Positions 45,298 through 57,400 of a stretch of DNA of 64,000 nt are shown in pieces. A program made the translations under genes and the position numbers. The notes under the pieces are model-generated. The model did not search any database. It was not told the origin of the DNA and worked only from the letters and a program-made list of their open reading frames with translations. The DNA is from Balneolaceae bacterium (GTDB lineage Bacteria > Bacteroidota > Rhodothermia > Balneolales > Balneolaceae): contig CP030887.1 of assembly GCA_006969905.1 (NCBI GenBank), forward strand, positions 1,302,001 through 1,366,000, given 5' to 3'. Within the stretch, counting starts at the first letter, position 1; every line of letters starts with the position of its first letter.

Positions 45298-45678
45298 ATG
45301 GCTGACGTAAATAAACTGGCTGAAGAGCTTGTCAACCTAACTATCAAAGAAGCGAATGAGCTAGCAAAAGTTCTCGAAGATGAATACGGAATCAAGCCTG
45401 CTGCAGCTGCTGTAGCAGTTGCTGGTCCTGCTGCAGGCGGCGATGCTGCTGGTGGCGGAGAAGAGCAAACTGAGTTTGATGTAGTACTACAAGCTGCCGG
45501 AGACAAGAAAATCGCTGTAATTAAAGAAGTACGCGGTATTACTGGTCTTGGCCTGAAAGAAGCTAAAGAACTTGTTGACGGAGCTCCCGGCACCGTTAAA
45601 GAAGGCGTTTCTAAAGAAGAAGCTGAGCAGCTTAAAGCCAAGCTTGAAGAAGCAGGCGCTGTAGTAGATCTTAAATAA
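45298..45678 (+). CDS. rplL: 50S ribosomal protein L7/L12
   Basis: L7/L12 is the multi-copy stalk protein that recruits translational GTPases. The 126-residue protein has the N-terminal dimerisation helices ([23 protein letters not shown]), an alanine/glycine-rich flexible hinge ([21 protein letters not shown]) and the C-terminal domain ([68 protein letters not shown]). A CTGGAGA element lies just upstream of the ATG. Confidence 0.98.
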   Translation: MADVNKLAEELVNLTIKEANELAKVLEDEYGIKPAAAAVAVAGPAAGGDAAGGGEEQTEFDVVLQAAGDKKIAVIKEVRGITGLGLKEAKELVDGAPGTVKEGVSKEEAEQLKAKLEEAGAVVDLK

Positions 45679-45700
45679 GCTTTTACGATACTTTCGTTGG

Positions 45701-45767
45701 TAGCCAATATCGTGAAAACGGTATTGGCTATCGGCGTCTATACACTTGACCCTGTTTCAGGGTTTTT
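45701..45767 (+). promoter_or_regulatory. Two hairpins in the rplL-rpoB spacer (attenuator/processing candidate)
   Basis: The first is a 13-bp stem, TAGCCAATATCGT/ACGGTATTGGCTA, closed by a GAAA tetraloop (45701-45730), with one T-G wobble. The second is a short terminator-like stem ACCCTG/CAGGGT with a T5 tail (45749-45767). Together they resemble the attenuator plus RNase III site in the E. coli rplL-rpoB spacer, which sets the ratio of ribosomal protein to polymerase synthesis. Function is inferred. Confidence 0.6.
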
Positions 45768-45806
45768 ACCGTTCATAATACCTTCAACTAAAAGGAGAGG
45801 TTCCTT

Positions 45807-48800
45807 TTGAGCAAGAAGATGCAAACTATTCCGAATACGGATCGCCTATCATTTGGGCGCACACAACATGTTCTCGACTATCCTGACTTTTTGGATATCC
45901 AATTAGAGTCATTTGAAAATTTTGTACAACTTGATATTGCACCTAATGAGCGTGCAAATCAAGGACTACAACGAATATTTTTAGAAAATTTCCCGATTCA
46001 GGACACCAGAGAAACACACATTCTCGAATTTTTATACTACAACGTTGATGTTCCAAGATACACTATCAAGGAATGCCAGGATCGTGGTTTAACATATTCT
46101 GTTCCACTAAAAGCTAAATTACGCCTTTCATCAGTAGATGACAGCGATGAAGCCAGTGAGACAATTGAGCAGGAAGTGTTTTTAGGTGATTTACCCTGGA
46201 TGACCAATCGTGGAACCTTCATCATTAATGGTGCCGAGAGGGTAATTGTATCCCAGTTACACCGATCACCAGGAGTGTTCTTTGGTCAATCCATTCACCC
46301 GAATGGTACCCAGCTTTACTCTGCGCGGGTTATTCCGTTCAAAGGTTCCTGGATCGAATTCACAACAGATATTCGTGATGTACTATGGGCGTATATCGAT
46401 CGCAAGAAAAAGATTCCAGCCACTACATTGCTAAGAGCCCTTGGATATTCAACTGATCTGGACTTGTTAAGCCTGTTTTCTCTTTCAGAAGAGATCAAAG
46501 TCGGATCAAAGTCAGACTATAACAAAAAGCTTGTTGGTAAGCGTTTAGCCCAGAATATTGTTGTAGAAGAGCTTGAAGAAGTAGTAGATGATGAAACGGG
46601 TGAAGTTACTGAGGCACTAAACCGAAAAGTTATTTTCGAGAGAGATCATGAACTCACGGAAGATGACTATGGAATGCTAAAAGAAACGGAGCTTAAAACC
46701 GTACTTGTTCAGGCTATTTCTTCGGAAGAGTCTGAGCGTTCTGTAATCATGAACACGCTTCGTAAAGACCCAACCTGGGACGAAAAAACAGCCCTGGGAG
46801 AAGTTTACCAGCAAATCCGTTCAGGAGAAATGCCTGATCCGGAGACTGCAAGAGCCATTCTTGAGCGCCTGTTTTTTAGTGATAAGAAATATGACCTGGG
46901 CGAAGTAGGAAGATATCGCTTGAATAAGCGTTTACGCCTTCAGGGTAATGAAGACATCCAGTATTTAACCAAAGAGGATATTGTTGCGATTGTTTCAGAA
47001 GTAATCCGTCTTAAGGATCTGAAATCCCAGGTAGATGATATTGATCACTTGAGTAATCGTCGTGTGCGAACCGTTGGGGAGCAATTAGGCCAGCAGTTTG
47101 CAATAGGTTTGGCTCGCATGGCCAGAACTATCAAAGAGAGAATGAACTCTCGTGATGCTGAGCAGTTAACCCCTCAGGATCTTGTGAATGCGCGTACCAT
47201 TTCAAGTGTGATAAATACATTCTTTGGTACAAACCAGCTTTCTCAGTTTATGGATCAAACAAACCCATTGGCTGAATTGACTCACAAGCGACGTATGTCT
47301 GCTCTTGGACCAGGTGGTTTGACTCGTGAAAGAGCCGGTTTTGAGGTTCGTGATGTTCATTATACCCACTATGGTCGTCTTTGCCCGATTGAAACACCGG
47401 AAGGCCCAAACATTGGTTTGATTTCTTCTCTTTGTGTTCATGCAAAGGTGAATGATTTTGGATTTATTGAAACTCCTTACCGTAAAGTAAAAGACGGAAA
47501 AGTTTCTAAGAGCGTAGAGTATCTTGCTGCCGAGCAGGAAGATGAAACTATTATTGCTCAGGCTAATGCTGAGCTGACGGATAAGAATACATTCTTAAAC
47601 GAAACAGTATTCTCACGAATGCGCGAAGGTAACTACAATGTTGCCAAGCCTGAAGAGATTGAATACATGGATGTTGCTACCAACCAGATTACATCTTTGG
47701 CAGCAGCTATGATTCCATTTATTGAACACGATGATGCGAACCGTGCATTGATGGGTTCAAACATGCAACGTCAGGCAGTTCCATTGCTTCGTCCGGAAGC
47801 CCCTGTTGTAGGAACCGGCCTGGAGCATCGTGCAGCCCGGGATTCACGAGCTATTATTACTGCCGAAGCAAATGGCGAGGTAGTTTATGTAAGTGCTACT
47901 GAAATTCGCATTAAGTACAATCGCTCTGAGTTAGAACAACACTGTTTCTTCGATGGTGGTGTTAAAACCTACGAGCTTGAAAAGTTTACCCGAACCAACC
48001 AGGACACCTGTGTTAACCAACGAGCCATCGTAAAAGTAGGTGAGAAGGTTAAGAAAGGCCAGGCAATTGCTGACGGTTGTTCGACCGATGGTGGTGAACT
48101 TGCACTGGGCCGTAACCTTTTGGTTGCCTTCATGCCTTGGCGTGGATATAACTTTGAGGATGCGATTGTAGTTAGTGAGCGTATTGTACAGGACGATATT
48201 TATACTTCTATCCACATCACTGAGTTTGAACAACAAGTACGTGATACCAAACGTGGTGAAGAAGAACTAACCCGTGAGATTCCAAACGTAAGTGAGGAAG
48301 CTACCCGTAACCTGAACGAGCGCGGTATGATTCGCATCGGTGCGAAAGTTAATCCGGGTGATATTCTTGTAGGTAAGATTACTCCTAAGGGAGAAACCGA
48401 TCCGACTCCTGAAGAAAAACTTCTTCGTGCAATTTTTGGTGATAAAGCCGGTGATGTTAAAGATGCATCCCTTAAAACACCTCCGGGTGTTTCAGGTACG
48501 GTAATCAATACCAAATTATTCAGCCGCAAGCGAGATGAATTAGTTTCACGAAAAGAAGAAAAGAAGCGTGTTGAGCAGGAAAAAGAAAGACATACTCAGC
48601 AGCTTGTTGATTTGAATCAGCAGTGGGCTGACAAGATGTATTCTTTACTTCGTGACAAAACATCTCCCGGTGTACTTGATTACAGCAACGTGGAGTTGAT
48701 TCCGAAAGGCGAGAAATACAAAAAATCTGTATTCGAAGAAATTGATCCTGTTAACATCAATGAAAATATTGATTGGGCTACAGATCAGGAATTGGTAGAA

Positions 48801-49634
48801 CATGTTAAGCTCCTGTTTGCAAACTATCGTGAGCTTCGTCGAAAAATCGACAGTGAAGCAAAGCGAAGAACATTTGCTATACAGGTAGGAGATGAGTTAC
48901 CTCCGGGAATCATTCAGAAAGCAAAAGTTTATATTGCCAAGAAGCGTAAGCTGCAGGTAGGTGATAAGATGGCGGGCCGTCATGGTAACAAAGGTGTTGT
49001 TGCCAAGATTGTACCCGTAGAAGATATGCCATTTATGGAAGACGGTACCCCGGTGGATATCTGTCTAAACCCGCTTGGTGTACCCTCTCGTATGAACCTG
49101 GGTCAGATTTACGAAACCATTTTAGGATGGGCAGCCAAAAAGCTGGGCGTGAAATTTGCGTCCCCTGTTTTTGATGGTGCCAGTATGGATGAAGTGAAAG
49201 CACAGCTTAAAGAAGCGGGCTTACCTGAAGATGGACGTGTTAACCTGTATGATGGTAGAAGTGGAGAGCCATTCTCTCAGAAAACCACTGTAGGGCAGAT
49301 TTACATGTTGAAACTGAATCACCTGGTTCAGGACAAGATGCACTCACGTTCCATTGGGCCATACTCTCTTATTACGCAGCAACCATTGGGTGGTAAAGCT
49401 CAATTTGGTGGGCAGCGACTTGGAGAGATGGAAGTTTGGGCACTGTATGCGTATGGCGCATCCAGCATCCTGAAAGAAATGCTCACTGTAAAAAGTGATG
49501 ATGTTAAAGGGCGTTCCAAAGTTTATGAAGCCATTGTAAAAGGTGAAAACCTTCCTGATGGAGACGTGCCGGAATCATTCAAGGTATTGTTACGAGAGCT
49601 TATGGGTCTCGGCCTTGAAATGCACATAGAATAA
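45807..49634 (+). CDS. rpoB: DNA-directed RNA polymerase subunit beta
   Basis: The beta subunit forms one jaw and much of the active centre of RNA polymerase. The 1275-residue protein starts at a TTG with a good Shine-Dalgarno (AAAGGAGAGG) upstream. Landmarks are NRGTFIINGAERVIVSQLHRSPGVFF, the rifampicin region FFGTNQLSQFMDQTNPLAELTHKRRMSALGPGGLTRERAGFEVRDVHYTHYGRLCPIETPEGPNIGLI, the NMQRQAVPLL segment, GDKMAGRHGNKGVV and the end QFGGQRLGEMEVWALYAYGA. The rifampicin-pocket residues look wild type. rpoC follows after 32 bases. Confidence 0.99.
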   Translation: MSKKMQTIPNTDRLSFGRTQHVLDYPDFLDIQLESFENFVQLDIAPNERANQGLQRIFLENFPIQDTRETHILEFLYYNVDVPRYTIKECQDRGLTYSVPLKAKLRLSSVDDSDEASETIEQEVFLGDLPWMTNRGTFIINGAERVIVSQLHRSPGVFFGQSIHPNGTQLYSARVIPFKGSWIEFTTDIRDVLWAYIDRKKKIPATTLLRALGYSTDLDLLSLFSLSEEIKVGSKSDYNKKLVGKRLAQNIVVEELEEVVDDETGEVTEALNRKVIFERDHELTEDDYGMLKETELKTVLVQAISSEESERSVIMNTLRKDPTWDEKTALGEVYQQIRSGEMPDPETARAILERLFFSDKKYDLGEVGRYRLNKRLRLQGNEDIQYLTKEDIVAIVSEVIRLKDLKSQVDDIDHLSNRRVRTVGEQLGQQFAIGLARMARTIKERMNSRDAEQLTPQDLVNARTISSVINTFFGTNQLSQFMDQTNPLAELTHKRRMSALGPGGLTRERAGFEVRDVHYTHYGRLCPIETPEGPNIGLISSLCVHAKVNDFGFIETPYRKVKDGKVSKSVEYLAAEQEDETIIAQANAELTDKNTFLNETVFSRMREGNYNVAKPEEIEYMDVATNQITSLAAAMIPFIEHDDANRALMGSNMQRQAVPLLRPEAPVVGTGLEHRAARDSRAIITAEANGEVVYVSATEIRIKYNRSELEQHCFFDGGVKTYELEKFTRTNQDTCVNQRAIVKVGEKVKKGQAIADGCSTDGGELALGRNLLVAFMPWRGYNFEDAIVVSERIVQDDIYTSIHITEFEQQVRDTKRGEEELTREIPNVSEEATRNLNERGMIRIGAKVNPGDILVGKITPKGETDPTPEEKLLRAIFGDKAGDVKDASLKTPPGVSGTVINTKLFSRKRDELVSRKEEKKRVEQEKERHTQQLVDLNQQWADKMYSLLRDKTSPGVLDYSNVELIPKGEKYKKSVFEEIDPVNINENIDWATDQELVEHVKLLFANYRELRRKIDSEAKRRTFAIQVGDELPPGIIQKAKVYIAKKRKLQVGDKMAGRHGNKGVVAKIVPVEDMPFMEDGTPVDICLNPLGVPSRMNLGQIYETILGWAAKKLGVKFASPVFDGASMDEVKAQLKEAGLPEDGRVNLYDGRSGEPFSQKTTVGQIYMLKLNHLVQDKMHSRSIGPYSLITQQPLGGKAQFGGQRLGEMEVWALYAYGASSILKEMLTVKSDDVKGRSKVYEAIVKGENLPDGDVPESFKVLLRELMGLGLEMHIE

Positions 49635-49666
49635 TTCACTGTTAATAAAGTATTGGAGGAAAACCC

Positions 49667-52600
49667 TTGCCTATAACTAAAACATTAGCAGTTACAAACG
49701 ACTTCAACAGCATCGGAGTATCCCTTGCATCTGCTGAGACTATTTTATCACGTTCTCACGGAGAAGTCTTAACTCCTGAAACCATTAACTACAGAACCTT
49801 TAAACCGGAAATGGACGGTCTTTTCTGTGAAAAGATTTTCGGCCCGGTTAAAGACTATGAGTGCCATTGTGGTAAGTACAAGCGCATTCGTTACAAAGGT
49901 ATCATCTGTGACCGTTGCGGTGTTGAAGTAACTCGTAAAGCTGTACGTCGCGAACGTATGGGCCATATTACCCTAACGGTACCTGTAGTTCATATTTGGT
50001 ATTTCAAATCATTGCCAAACAAGATTGCGTACCTTCTTGGTATTTCATCCAAGAACCTGGATCGCATTGTATACTACGAAACTTTCGTGATCATTAACCC
50101 TGGTGTGGCCCGCGATTTAGGTTATGCTAAAGGCGACATGATTTCAGAAGAAGAGAAGTATGATATCTTCGATCAGCTTCCGGAAGATAACTTTGAGCTT
50201 GATGACGATGATGAGGATAAATTCATCGTTAAAGAAGGTGCAGATGCAATAGCAGCTATGTTAGCTGATCTTGAACTGGATGATCTGGCTTACCAGTTAC
50301 GTTATGAAGTGAAGCATGAAACTTCGCAGATGCGTAAGAAGAAAAAGCTTAAGCGTCTACAGGTAATCGAGTCTTTCAGGTCTGCTTCTCAGCATACCGA
50401 AAACAAGCCCGAATGGATGTGCCAAAGTGTTATTCCGGTAATCCCACCAGAATTACGCCCGCTTGTGCCCCTGGAAGGTGGTAGATTTGCAACTTCAGAT
50501 CTTAACGATTTATATAGAAGAGTAATCATCCGAAATAATCGTTTGAAGCGATTAATGGACATCAAAGCTCCTGACGTAATTCTCCGTAATGAGAAGCGTA
50601 TGTTGCAGGAAGCTGTGGATTCATTGTATGATAACTCCAGAAAATCGAACGCGGTACGGAACAACAACCGTCCACTAAAATCACTTTCAGATATGCTGAA
50701 AGGGAAGAGTGGCCGTTTCCGTCAAAACCTTTTAGGTAAGCGTGTTGATTACTCAGGTCGTTCTGTAATTGTGGTAGGCCCTGAACTCAAAATGCATGAG
50801 TGCGGTCTTCCAAAAGAAATGGCGGTAGAGCTTTACAAGCCATTCATTATTCGCAGGTTGATTGAGCGCGGTTATGTGAAAACCGTGAAAAGTGCGAAAA
50901 AAGTAGTTGATCGCAGAGACGCGGTAGTTTGGGAAGTCCTCGAAAATGTAATCGATGGGCACCCCGTAATGCTTAACCGTGCCCCTACTCTTCACCGTTT
51001 AGGTATACAGGCATTCCAGCCGGTGCTTATCGAAGAGAAGGCAATCCGTCTTCATCCGTTGGCATGTACGGCATTCAATGCTGACTTTGACGGTGACCAG
51101 ATGGCGGTTCACTTGCCATTAAGCCATGATGCAGTTATTGAAGCATCAGTATTAATGCTTGGATCACACAACATTATGAGCCCTGCCAGTGGCGGCCCGA
51201 TTGCAGTACCTTCGCAGGACATGATTTTGGGTCTTTATTATCTTACAAAGCCGGCTAATGGCAAGAAAGGAGAAGGAAAGACCTTTGCGAATATTGAAGA
51301 AGTGCTGATTGCATTTGATCAGGATCAGATCGACCTGCACGCAAAAATAAATGTTCGTGTAAATACAATTAATGAAGAAGGCGAGAAAGTTCAGGAAGTA
51401 GTTAAAACTTCAACCGGACGTGTAATCTTTAACGAGATTGTTCCGGAAGAAATGGGCTTCATCAACAAAACACTGGGCAAAAAAGAGCTTCGTGTACTGA
51501 TTGGTGATATCCATGCTGTAGCAGGTACTTCCCGCACTGCAACCTTTCTGGATGAAATGAAAAAGCTGGGTTATGAAAATGCTACACTTGGTGGCCTTTC
51601 ATTCAGCCTTGAAGACATTATTATCCCTGATACAAAAGCCGAGTTGATTAATGGTGCAAAAGACGAAGTAACGGATATTCAAGGCCGTTATGAAATGGGT
51701 TTTATTACCGATAATGAGCGTTACAACCAGGTTATTGATAAGTGGACCAGTACTACAAATCGTGTATCGGAAACATTGTTTAATGCTCTGGCTAACGACC
51801 GTGATGGTTTTAACCCGGTGTTTATGATGGCCGATTCTGGTGCTAGGGGTTCGAAAGAGCAGATCCGCCAGTTGGGTGGTATGCGTGGTTTGATGGCCAA
51901 GCCTCAAAAAAGCTCGATGCAGCAAGGTAACGAGGTAATTGAGAACCCGATTCTTTCTTCTTTCAAAGAAGGTCTTTCGGTTCTTGAGTACTTTATCTCC
52001 ACGCACGGTGCGCGTAAGGGTCTTGCCGATACCGCTCTTAAAACAGCTGATGCCGGTTACCTGACCCGTCGTTTGGTAGATGTTGCACAAGATGTGATTA
52101 TCACCGAAGACGATTGCGGTACTTTACGTGGCATCAAAATGGCAGCCCTTAAGGATAACGAAGATATCATTGAGCGTTTGGAAGACCGTATTATTGGTCG
52201 TTTCTCTCTGCATGATGTATATGATCCTATTACTGATGAGTTGATTTGCGAAGCCAACCAAATGATTGATGAATCAGTAGCTAAGAAAATAGCTGAAACA
52301 TCTATCGAAGAAGTGGATATCCGCTCCGTACTAACTTGTGAAACAGGGAGAGGCGTATGTGCTAAATGTTATGGACGTGATCTTGCCCGTGGAACGGTAG
52401 TTGAGAAAGGTGAGGCAGTAGGTGTTATCGCTGCTCAGTCTATCGGTGAGCCGGGAACTCAGCTTACACTTCGTACTTTCCACGTTGGGGGTACAGCTTC
52501 CCGTTTAGAGGCTGATTCTCAGCACAAGGCTAAGTTTGATGGTAAGGTTGAGTTCGAGAATGTCCGTGTGGTTGTTTACGACGATGGCGAAGAAGAACAC

Positions 52601-53971
52601 AGCGTGGTATTAAGCCGTGCAGGTGAACTAAAGATCGTTGATGATGAGGACAAAGTACTTATCAGCTATAATGTACCTTATGGTGCTGAAATGATGGTTG
52701 AAGAAGGCGATATGGTACCAAAAGGAGCCCAGCTCTGTAAGTGGGATCCATACAATGCCCTTATCTTCTCTGAAATTGATGGTACTATTGAATACAAGGA
52801 CATCATTGAAGGTGTAACCTTTACTGATGATACTGATTCACAAACCGGTCACCGGGAAAAAGTAATCGTTGATTCCAAAGATCGTGGACTGGTACCTACT
52901 CTTGTTATGAAGGGTAGTGGTGATGTTCTCCGGGAAAGCACTCTTCCGGTCGATACGCATATCGTTGTTGAAGATGGCGAAAAAGTATTCTCCGGCCAGG
53001 TAATTGCAAAGATCCCAAGAGCTACCTCAAAGTCTAAGGATATTACGGCAGGTCTGCCTCGTGTAACTGAGCTTTTCGAAGCGCGTTCACCAAGTGAGCC
53101 CGCAGTAGTTTCTGAGATTGACGGTATTGTTGAAATGGGAGGCCGTAAGAGAGGTTCTCAGGAAGTAATCGTTAAATCAAAAGATGGTACGGATGAGAAA
53201 AAATACCTGATCTCTCTAAGCAAGCACATTTTGGTTCAGTCGAACGATTTTGTGACGGCAGGCCAGCCTTTATCTGATGGTACTATTCCTGCCCAGGATA
53301 TTCTAAATATTCTCGGGCCTTATGCGGTGCAATCGTATCTCGTAAATGAGATTCAGGAAGTTTATCGCCTGCAAGGTGTGAAAATTAACGATAAACACAT
53401 TGAAGTTATCGTAAGCACCATGATGCAGAAGGTAGAAATCACTGATCCGGGCGATACAATGTTCCTTGAAGGTGATAAAGTAGATCGCTTTGAAGTGAAT
53501 ACCCGAAATGATGAACTGATCGGAAAGTTTGTTGTTACTGAAGAAGGTGGCAGTGAGCTTAAGAAAGGAGCAATTCTTGACCGGCGAGAAGTTCGTGAGA
53601 TTAATAACCAGCTTATCAAAGACGGCAAAGACGAGCTCCAGACCCGTGAAGCAGAACCGGCTATTTCTAAGCCAATTCTGTTAGGTATTACAAGAGCAGC
53701 TCTTTCTACCGAAAGTTGGTTATCTGCAGCTTCCTTCCAGGAAACTACTAAAGTACTTACCCAGGCTTCTATTGAAGCGAAGAAAGACTTCTTACGTGGA
53801 CTAAAAGAAAACGTAGTGGTAGGTCACAAAGTACCGGCCGGTACCGGACTTCGCGAGTACAATGACATCATCGTTGGCTCTAAGAAGGATATGGAAGAAG
53901 GCGATGCCGAAGTGGCAAAAGTATTCGAAGAATTAGGCGGTGGCAGCAACGGAGAAACTGCCGAAGTCTAA
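49667..53971 (+). CDS. rpoC: DNA-directed RNA polymerase subunit beta'
   Basis: The beta' subunit carries the catalytic Mg2+ site. The 1434-residue protein starts at a TTG preceded by TTGGAGGAAAA. The N-terminal zinc site is [23 protein letters not shown] (Cys66, 68, 81, 84). The catalytic loop is NADFDGDQ (471-478), with Asp473, 475 and 477. The trigger loop region is [26 protein letters not shown], and the second zinc site is [19 protein letters not shown] long insertion domain with beta-barrel sandwich repeats separates the late conserved blocks, as expected for this size. The gene ends before a strong terminator. Confidence 0.99.
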   Translation: MPITKTLAVTNDFNSIGVSLASAETILSRSHGEVLTPETINYRTFKPEMDGLFCEKIFGPVKDYECHCGKYKRIRYKGIICDRCGVEVTRKAVRRERMGHITLTVPVVHIWYFKSLPNKIAYLLGISSKNLDRIVYYETFVIINPGVARDLGYAKGDMISEEEKYDIFDQLPEDNFELDDDDEDKFIVKEGADAIAAMLADLELDDLAYQLRYEVKHETSQMRKKKKLKRLQVIESFRSASQHTENKPEWMCQSVIPVIPPELRPLVPLEGGRFATSDLNDLYRRVIIRNNRLKRLMDIKAPDVILRNEKRMLQEAVDSLYDNSRKSNAVRNNNRPLKSLSDMLKGKSGRFRQNLLGKRVDYSGRSVIVVGPELKMHECGLPKEMAVELYKPFIIRRLIERGYVKTVKSAKKVVDRRDAVVWEVLENVIDGHPVMLNRAPTLHRLGIQAFQPVLIEEKAIRLHPLACTAFNADFDGDQMAVHLPLSHDAVIEASVLMLGSHNIMSPASGGPIAVPSQDMILGLYYLTKPANGKKGEGKTFANIEEVLIAFDQDQIDLHAKINVRVNTINEEGEKVQEVVKTSTGRVIFNEIVPEEMGFINKTLGKKELRVLIGDIHAVAGTSRTATFLDEMKKLGYENATLGGLSFSLEDIIIPDTKAELINGAKDEVTDIQGRYEMGFITDNERYNQVIDKWTSTTNRVSETLFNALANDRDGFNPVFMMADSGARGSKEQIRQLGGMRGLMAKPQKSSMQQGNEVIENPILSSFKEGLSVLEYFISTHGARKGLADTALKTADAGYLTRRLVDVAQDVIITEDDCGTLRGIKMAALKDNEDIIERLEDRIIGRFSLHDVYDPITDELICEANQMIDESVAKKIAETSIEEVDIRSVLTCETGRGVCAKCYGRDLARGTVVEKGEAVGVIAAQSIGEPGTQLTLRTFHVGGTASRLEADSQHKAKFDGKVEFENVRVVVYDDGEEEHSVVLSRAGELKIVDDEDKVLISYNVPYGAEMMVEEGDMVPKGAQLCKWDPYNALIFSEIDGTIEYKDIIEGVTFTDDTDSQTGHREKVIVDSKDRGLVPTLVMKGSGDVLRESTLPVDTHIVVEDGEKVFSGQVIAKIPRATSKSKDITAGLPRVTELFEARSPSEPAVVSEIDGIVEMGGRKRGSQEVIVKSKDGTDEKKYLISLSKHILVQSNDFVTAGQPLSDGTIPAQDILNILGPYAVQSYLVNEIQEVYRLQGVKINDKHIEVIVSTMMQKVEITDPGDTMFLEGDKVDRFEVNTRNDELIGKFVVTEEGGSELKKGAILDRREVREINNQLIKDGKDELQTREAEPAISKPILLGITRAALSTESWLSAASFQETTKVLTQASIEAKKDFLRGLKENVVVGHKVPAGTGLREYNDIIVGSKKDMEEGDAEVAKVFEELGGGSNGETAEV

Positions 53972-54000
53972 AAGTATTTGATACTTTTATCAGAACTTAA

Positions 54001-54034
54001 AAAGCCCCTTCTGATTCCAGGAGGGGCTTTTTTT
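54001..54034 (+). terminator. Rho-independent terminator of the rpoBC operon
   Basis: AAAGCCCCTTCT (54001-54012) pairs with AGGAGGGGCTTT (54019-54030), twelve base pairs with one wobble, loop GATTCC, and T run to 54034. A second small stem AAAAGTAT/ATACTTTT lies just after the rpoC stop (about 53970-53988). Confidence 0.92.
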
Positions 54035-54083
54035 ATCCTCTACTTTTATTGAGAGTAAAAGAGGTTAATCCTTTATGAAGCTT

Positions 54084-54389
54084 TTAACTTTCTTTCGCCT
54101 TCTCGATAGATTCCAATAAGCCTTCTGCTTCTTTAATCAGGTCATCTGCTTTTTGCTTGGCTTCTATTACAACTTTATCGCCTTTTTCTTTGGCTTCCGA
54201 AATAAGATGCTTCTTTTCTTCCCGCAACTGATCAATTAATTCATTCAACTCATCTTTGTATTGGCTTAACCGGTAAGAAAGGCGGTCTCTTGTATTTTTT
54301 CCTGTGTCGGGGGCATATAACAAAGCAAGAACGGTACCTGCTAATGCTCCTGATAAAAGTCCGGCTATAAAACTGCTTGATTTGCTCAT
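54084..54389 (-). CDS. YtxH-domain small membrane protein
   Basis: A 101-residue protein with one N-terminal membrane helix (about 8-27, IAGLLSGALAGTVLALLYAPDTG). It is followed by a long charged helix or coiled coil (KNTRDRLSYRLSQYKDELNELIDQLREEKKHLISEAKEKGDKVVIEAKQKADDLIKEAEGLLE). The GxxxGxxxxxLxAPxxG pattern is the hallmark of YtxH (Gvp-like, stress-associated) proteins. Function is poorly known. It is downstream of the RND operon on the same strand by 82 bases and may be independent. Confidence 0.85.
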   Translation of the reverse strand: MSKSSSFIAGLLSGALAGTVLALLYAPDTGKNTRDRLSYRLSQYKDELNELIDQLREEKKHLISEAKEKGDKVVIEAKQKADDLIKEAEGLLESIEKAKES

Positions 54390-54471
54390 AATTCAATTCT
54401 TTTTTCTTTCATAGATTACTTAACAAGGATAGGTAATCAATATTTTAATTACCAATGGTTAAACGGAAAAA

Positions 54472-57400
54472 TCAGGCTGTTGTTTTTAGTTGAGGGTTAG
54501 ATTTTCCAAACAAACCTCTAAACCAACCAAAACCCTTACCAATCCATATGATTAGCTGTTTAAAACCTACAGAAATGGCTGGAGTGATGAACAAGGTGAA
54601 TATCACGCCTAGCGAAAGGCCACCTATTACTGTTTTAGCTAAGGGAGACCATATTTCTGAGCCCGCGCCAAGTTCTAAAGAAAGCGGGATCATAGAGCAA
54701 ACTGTGGTAATTGCTGTTAATAAAATAGGTCGCATTCTCCGGGTGCAGGCTTCCAAAGTTGATTTCAGAAAATCTGAGCCGGGAGTAAGGTCAAATTCCT
54801 TACCTTTGGTATAAAGATGGATATAGTCAACCAGCACAATTCCATTGTTGACTATAATCCCGACCAGCATAAAGAGTCCGATCTGGGCGGTTTGGCTAAG
54901 CGGTTCATCTAAAAGGAACAGGTGTAGCAAAGCACCAAACATTGCCATAAAGATACACAGCCAAATTACAAACGGATCCCGGAAGTTCTCGAATAAAGAA
55001 GCCATGATCATGAACATGAGGATCAGGGCACCTAAACCTGCCCAAAGAAATTGAGAAAAGTCTGCCCGGAAAAAGCTGGTTGCCCCGGTAAAGTCATAGC
55101 GATAACCGTCAGGCAGTACAATTTCATTTTCCAGGAAGTTGATGATTTCTGTCCGATATTCAGAAGCATTTCCGGTTACCTGGATGTTGACATCCAGTAG
55201 TATTTCACGGTTTCTTTTGCTAAAAGAGTCCAGGCCCTGTACAGCTTTAAACTCACCGACAGCAACAACAGGGATTCGTTGATCTTCAAATCGTGCAACT
55301 TCTAAATCAAACAGGTCTTCCCGGGATTTAAGGGCTTCTTTTGAGGTACGTACCTCAATTGGGATTTCTTTCCCTTCGGCACGGTAAAATCCTGCTTGGC
55401 TACCCAGCGTTTGAGTACGGAGGGCATTGGCAACCGTTTGTGTATTAGTATTTAACCGGTTTATTCGTTCCCGATCAATTATAAACTGAAGTTCCGGTGT
55501 TGGGTCAGCCCTGCCATTGTCTACAGAAATTACAGTGGGGTCTTCGAGTAATTTTTCTTCTATCCGTGTGGAAATTTCAGAAAGCTTTGCAATTTCTGGC
55601 CCAACAAGGGTAAGTCGTATCGCATTATTTCCGCCACGGAAACCCCGCCCTCCAAAACTATTACCGCCTTCAACAGAAACATTTACCCGTACACCGGGAG
55701 ACGTTAATTCCTGGCGAAGCTGGGCAGCAAGCTCTGTGGTGGATATTTCCCGGTCATCCTGGGAAACCAGGCTAATACTGATGCTTCCCCTGTTACTTTG
55801 TTCCGTCCACCGGCTGCGCCCAATGGATGAAACAATAGTTTCTATGCCTTCCCTGTCCTTTATTTTATCATAAAAATTATCCATTACAGCTACTGTTTTT
55901 TGCAGCTTGCTTCCTTCAGGTAAGGTGATTCGCACATCAATTTCACCTGAATCAGTTTCAGGGAAACCTGTTCTTTCAAGAGTATTGAACAAATAAAGGG
56001 TGCCAGCTATTATTCCGAATAAAAGCAGGGTTGGAACCCATTTATGGTGTAAAAACCAGTTCAGGATTTTAGAATATCCGCGCTCCAGTTTATGAATGGC
56101 TTTGAACATGAAGTTCCTGCGGTTAAATTGCTCGCCATCTAACAGAAGAACAGAAAGGACAGGAACAATGATAATGGAAGAAATAAAAGACATGCCAATG
56201 GCGAAACATATAGTAAGGGCAAAGTCACGAAGTAAGTCAGCCTGGAAACCGGTCATCATAATAATGGGTATGAATACTCCCAGCGTGGTTAATGTAGAAC
56301 CTAATAGAGCACCAATTACTTCATTGGTTCCTTTTAAGGCAGCTTCATAGCGATCAAGTCCTTCCTCCAGCTTGCGTGCAATGCTTTCTGTTACCACAAT
56401 GGCATTATCCACTAAAAGGCCAATGGCTAATGCCAATGCAGAAATGGTTAGCGTATTTAATGAAAGATCAATTGAGAACATAGCGGCAAAACTGGCTGCT
56501 ATAGATACCGGGATTGTTACAGCCACAATCATGGATACGCGCCAGCCACCCATAAAAATTACGATCACGATAATTACTACAAGTAGTGCACCTAAAGCAG
56601 ACTGCGAAAGATTACTGATAGACTCATCAATCACCCTACCCTGGTCAGAAAGTACTCTTAACTCGACCCCGGGAGGTAGTATATCATTAATTTCAGGGGT
56701 AGCTGCTTTTACAGCATTTACAACGTCCAAAGTGTTTGCATCCGAGTTTTTTTGAATCTCTATTGAAACACTGCTTCTGCCATTCACACGAACAAAGCTG
56801 GTTACTTCTGTAAACCCATCAGATACTTCAGCTACATCTTTTACACGAATAGGAACTCCATTCTCTGATATTTTAATAATGGTATTTGCAATTTCATCAA
56901 CCGATTCATACATGGATTGGGCACGAACACTATAGCTGATATTCTGGGATACAATATTGCCAACAGGCAACTGGGCATTGTTTGAACGTATCGCATTTTC
57001 AATTTCAGAAGGAACTAGGTTATATTGAGCCAGCTTCATGGGGGTTACATCAACATAGACGCGACGCTCCAGGCCGCCCCGGGTATCTGCAGAAGCTAAT
57101 CCAACAATACGTTCCAGGCGAGGCTCTACCATTTCAACCGCTAATTCCCGTAACTCATCCAGTCCTCGAATATCGGAGTTAATACTTAATTGCATTATGG
57201 GGCGGTTATCCGGATCGAATTGAAAAGTTACAGGTTCCCGCGCTTGTTCGGGGATTTCATCCCTGATTTGATCAATAGCCTTTTGAACCTTTAATTCTGT
57301 TTTTCGGATATCGGTACCCTCAAATAGCCGTAATATGATGAAGGCATTTCCCCGGCTAACCCTTGCTTCAAGTGATTCTATACCTTCTATGGCAGAAAGA

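Noticed and set aside
45403-45470. Repetitive GCTG/GGCG-rich stretch in rplL suspected as a repeat element
   Set aside because: It encodes the normal alanine/glycine hinge of L7/L12.
45063-45707. 214-residue minus-strand frame across rplJ-rplL
   Set aside because: It is an antisense shadow with strongly Ser/Ala-rich composition caused by the L12 hinge codons.
56096-56755. Plus-strand frames inside the RND permease gene
   Set aside because: They mirror hydrophobic helices of the real gene and lack start signals or family resemblance.
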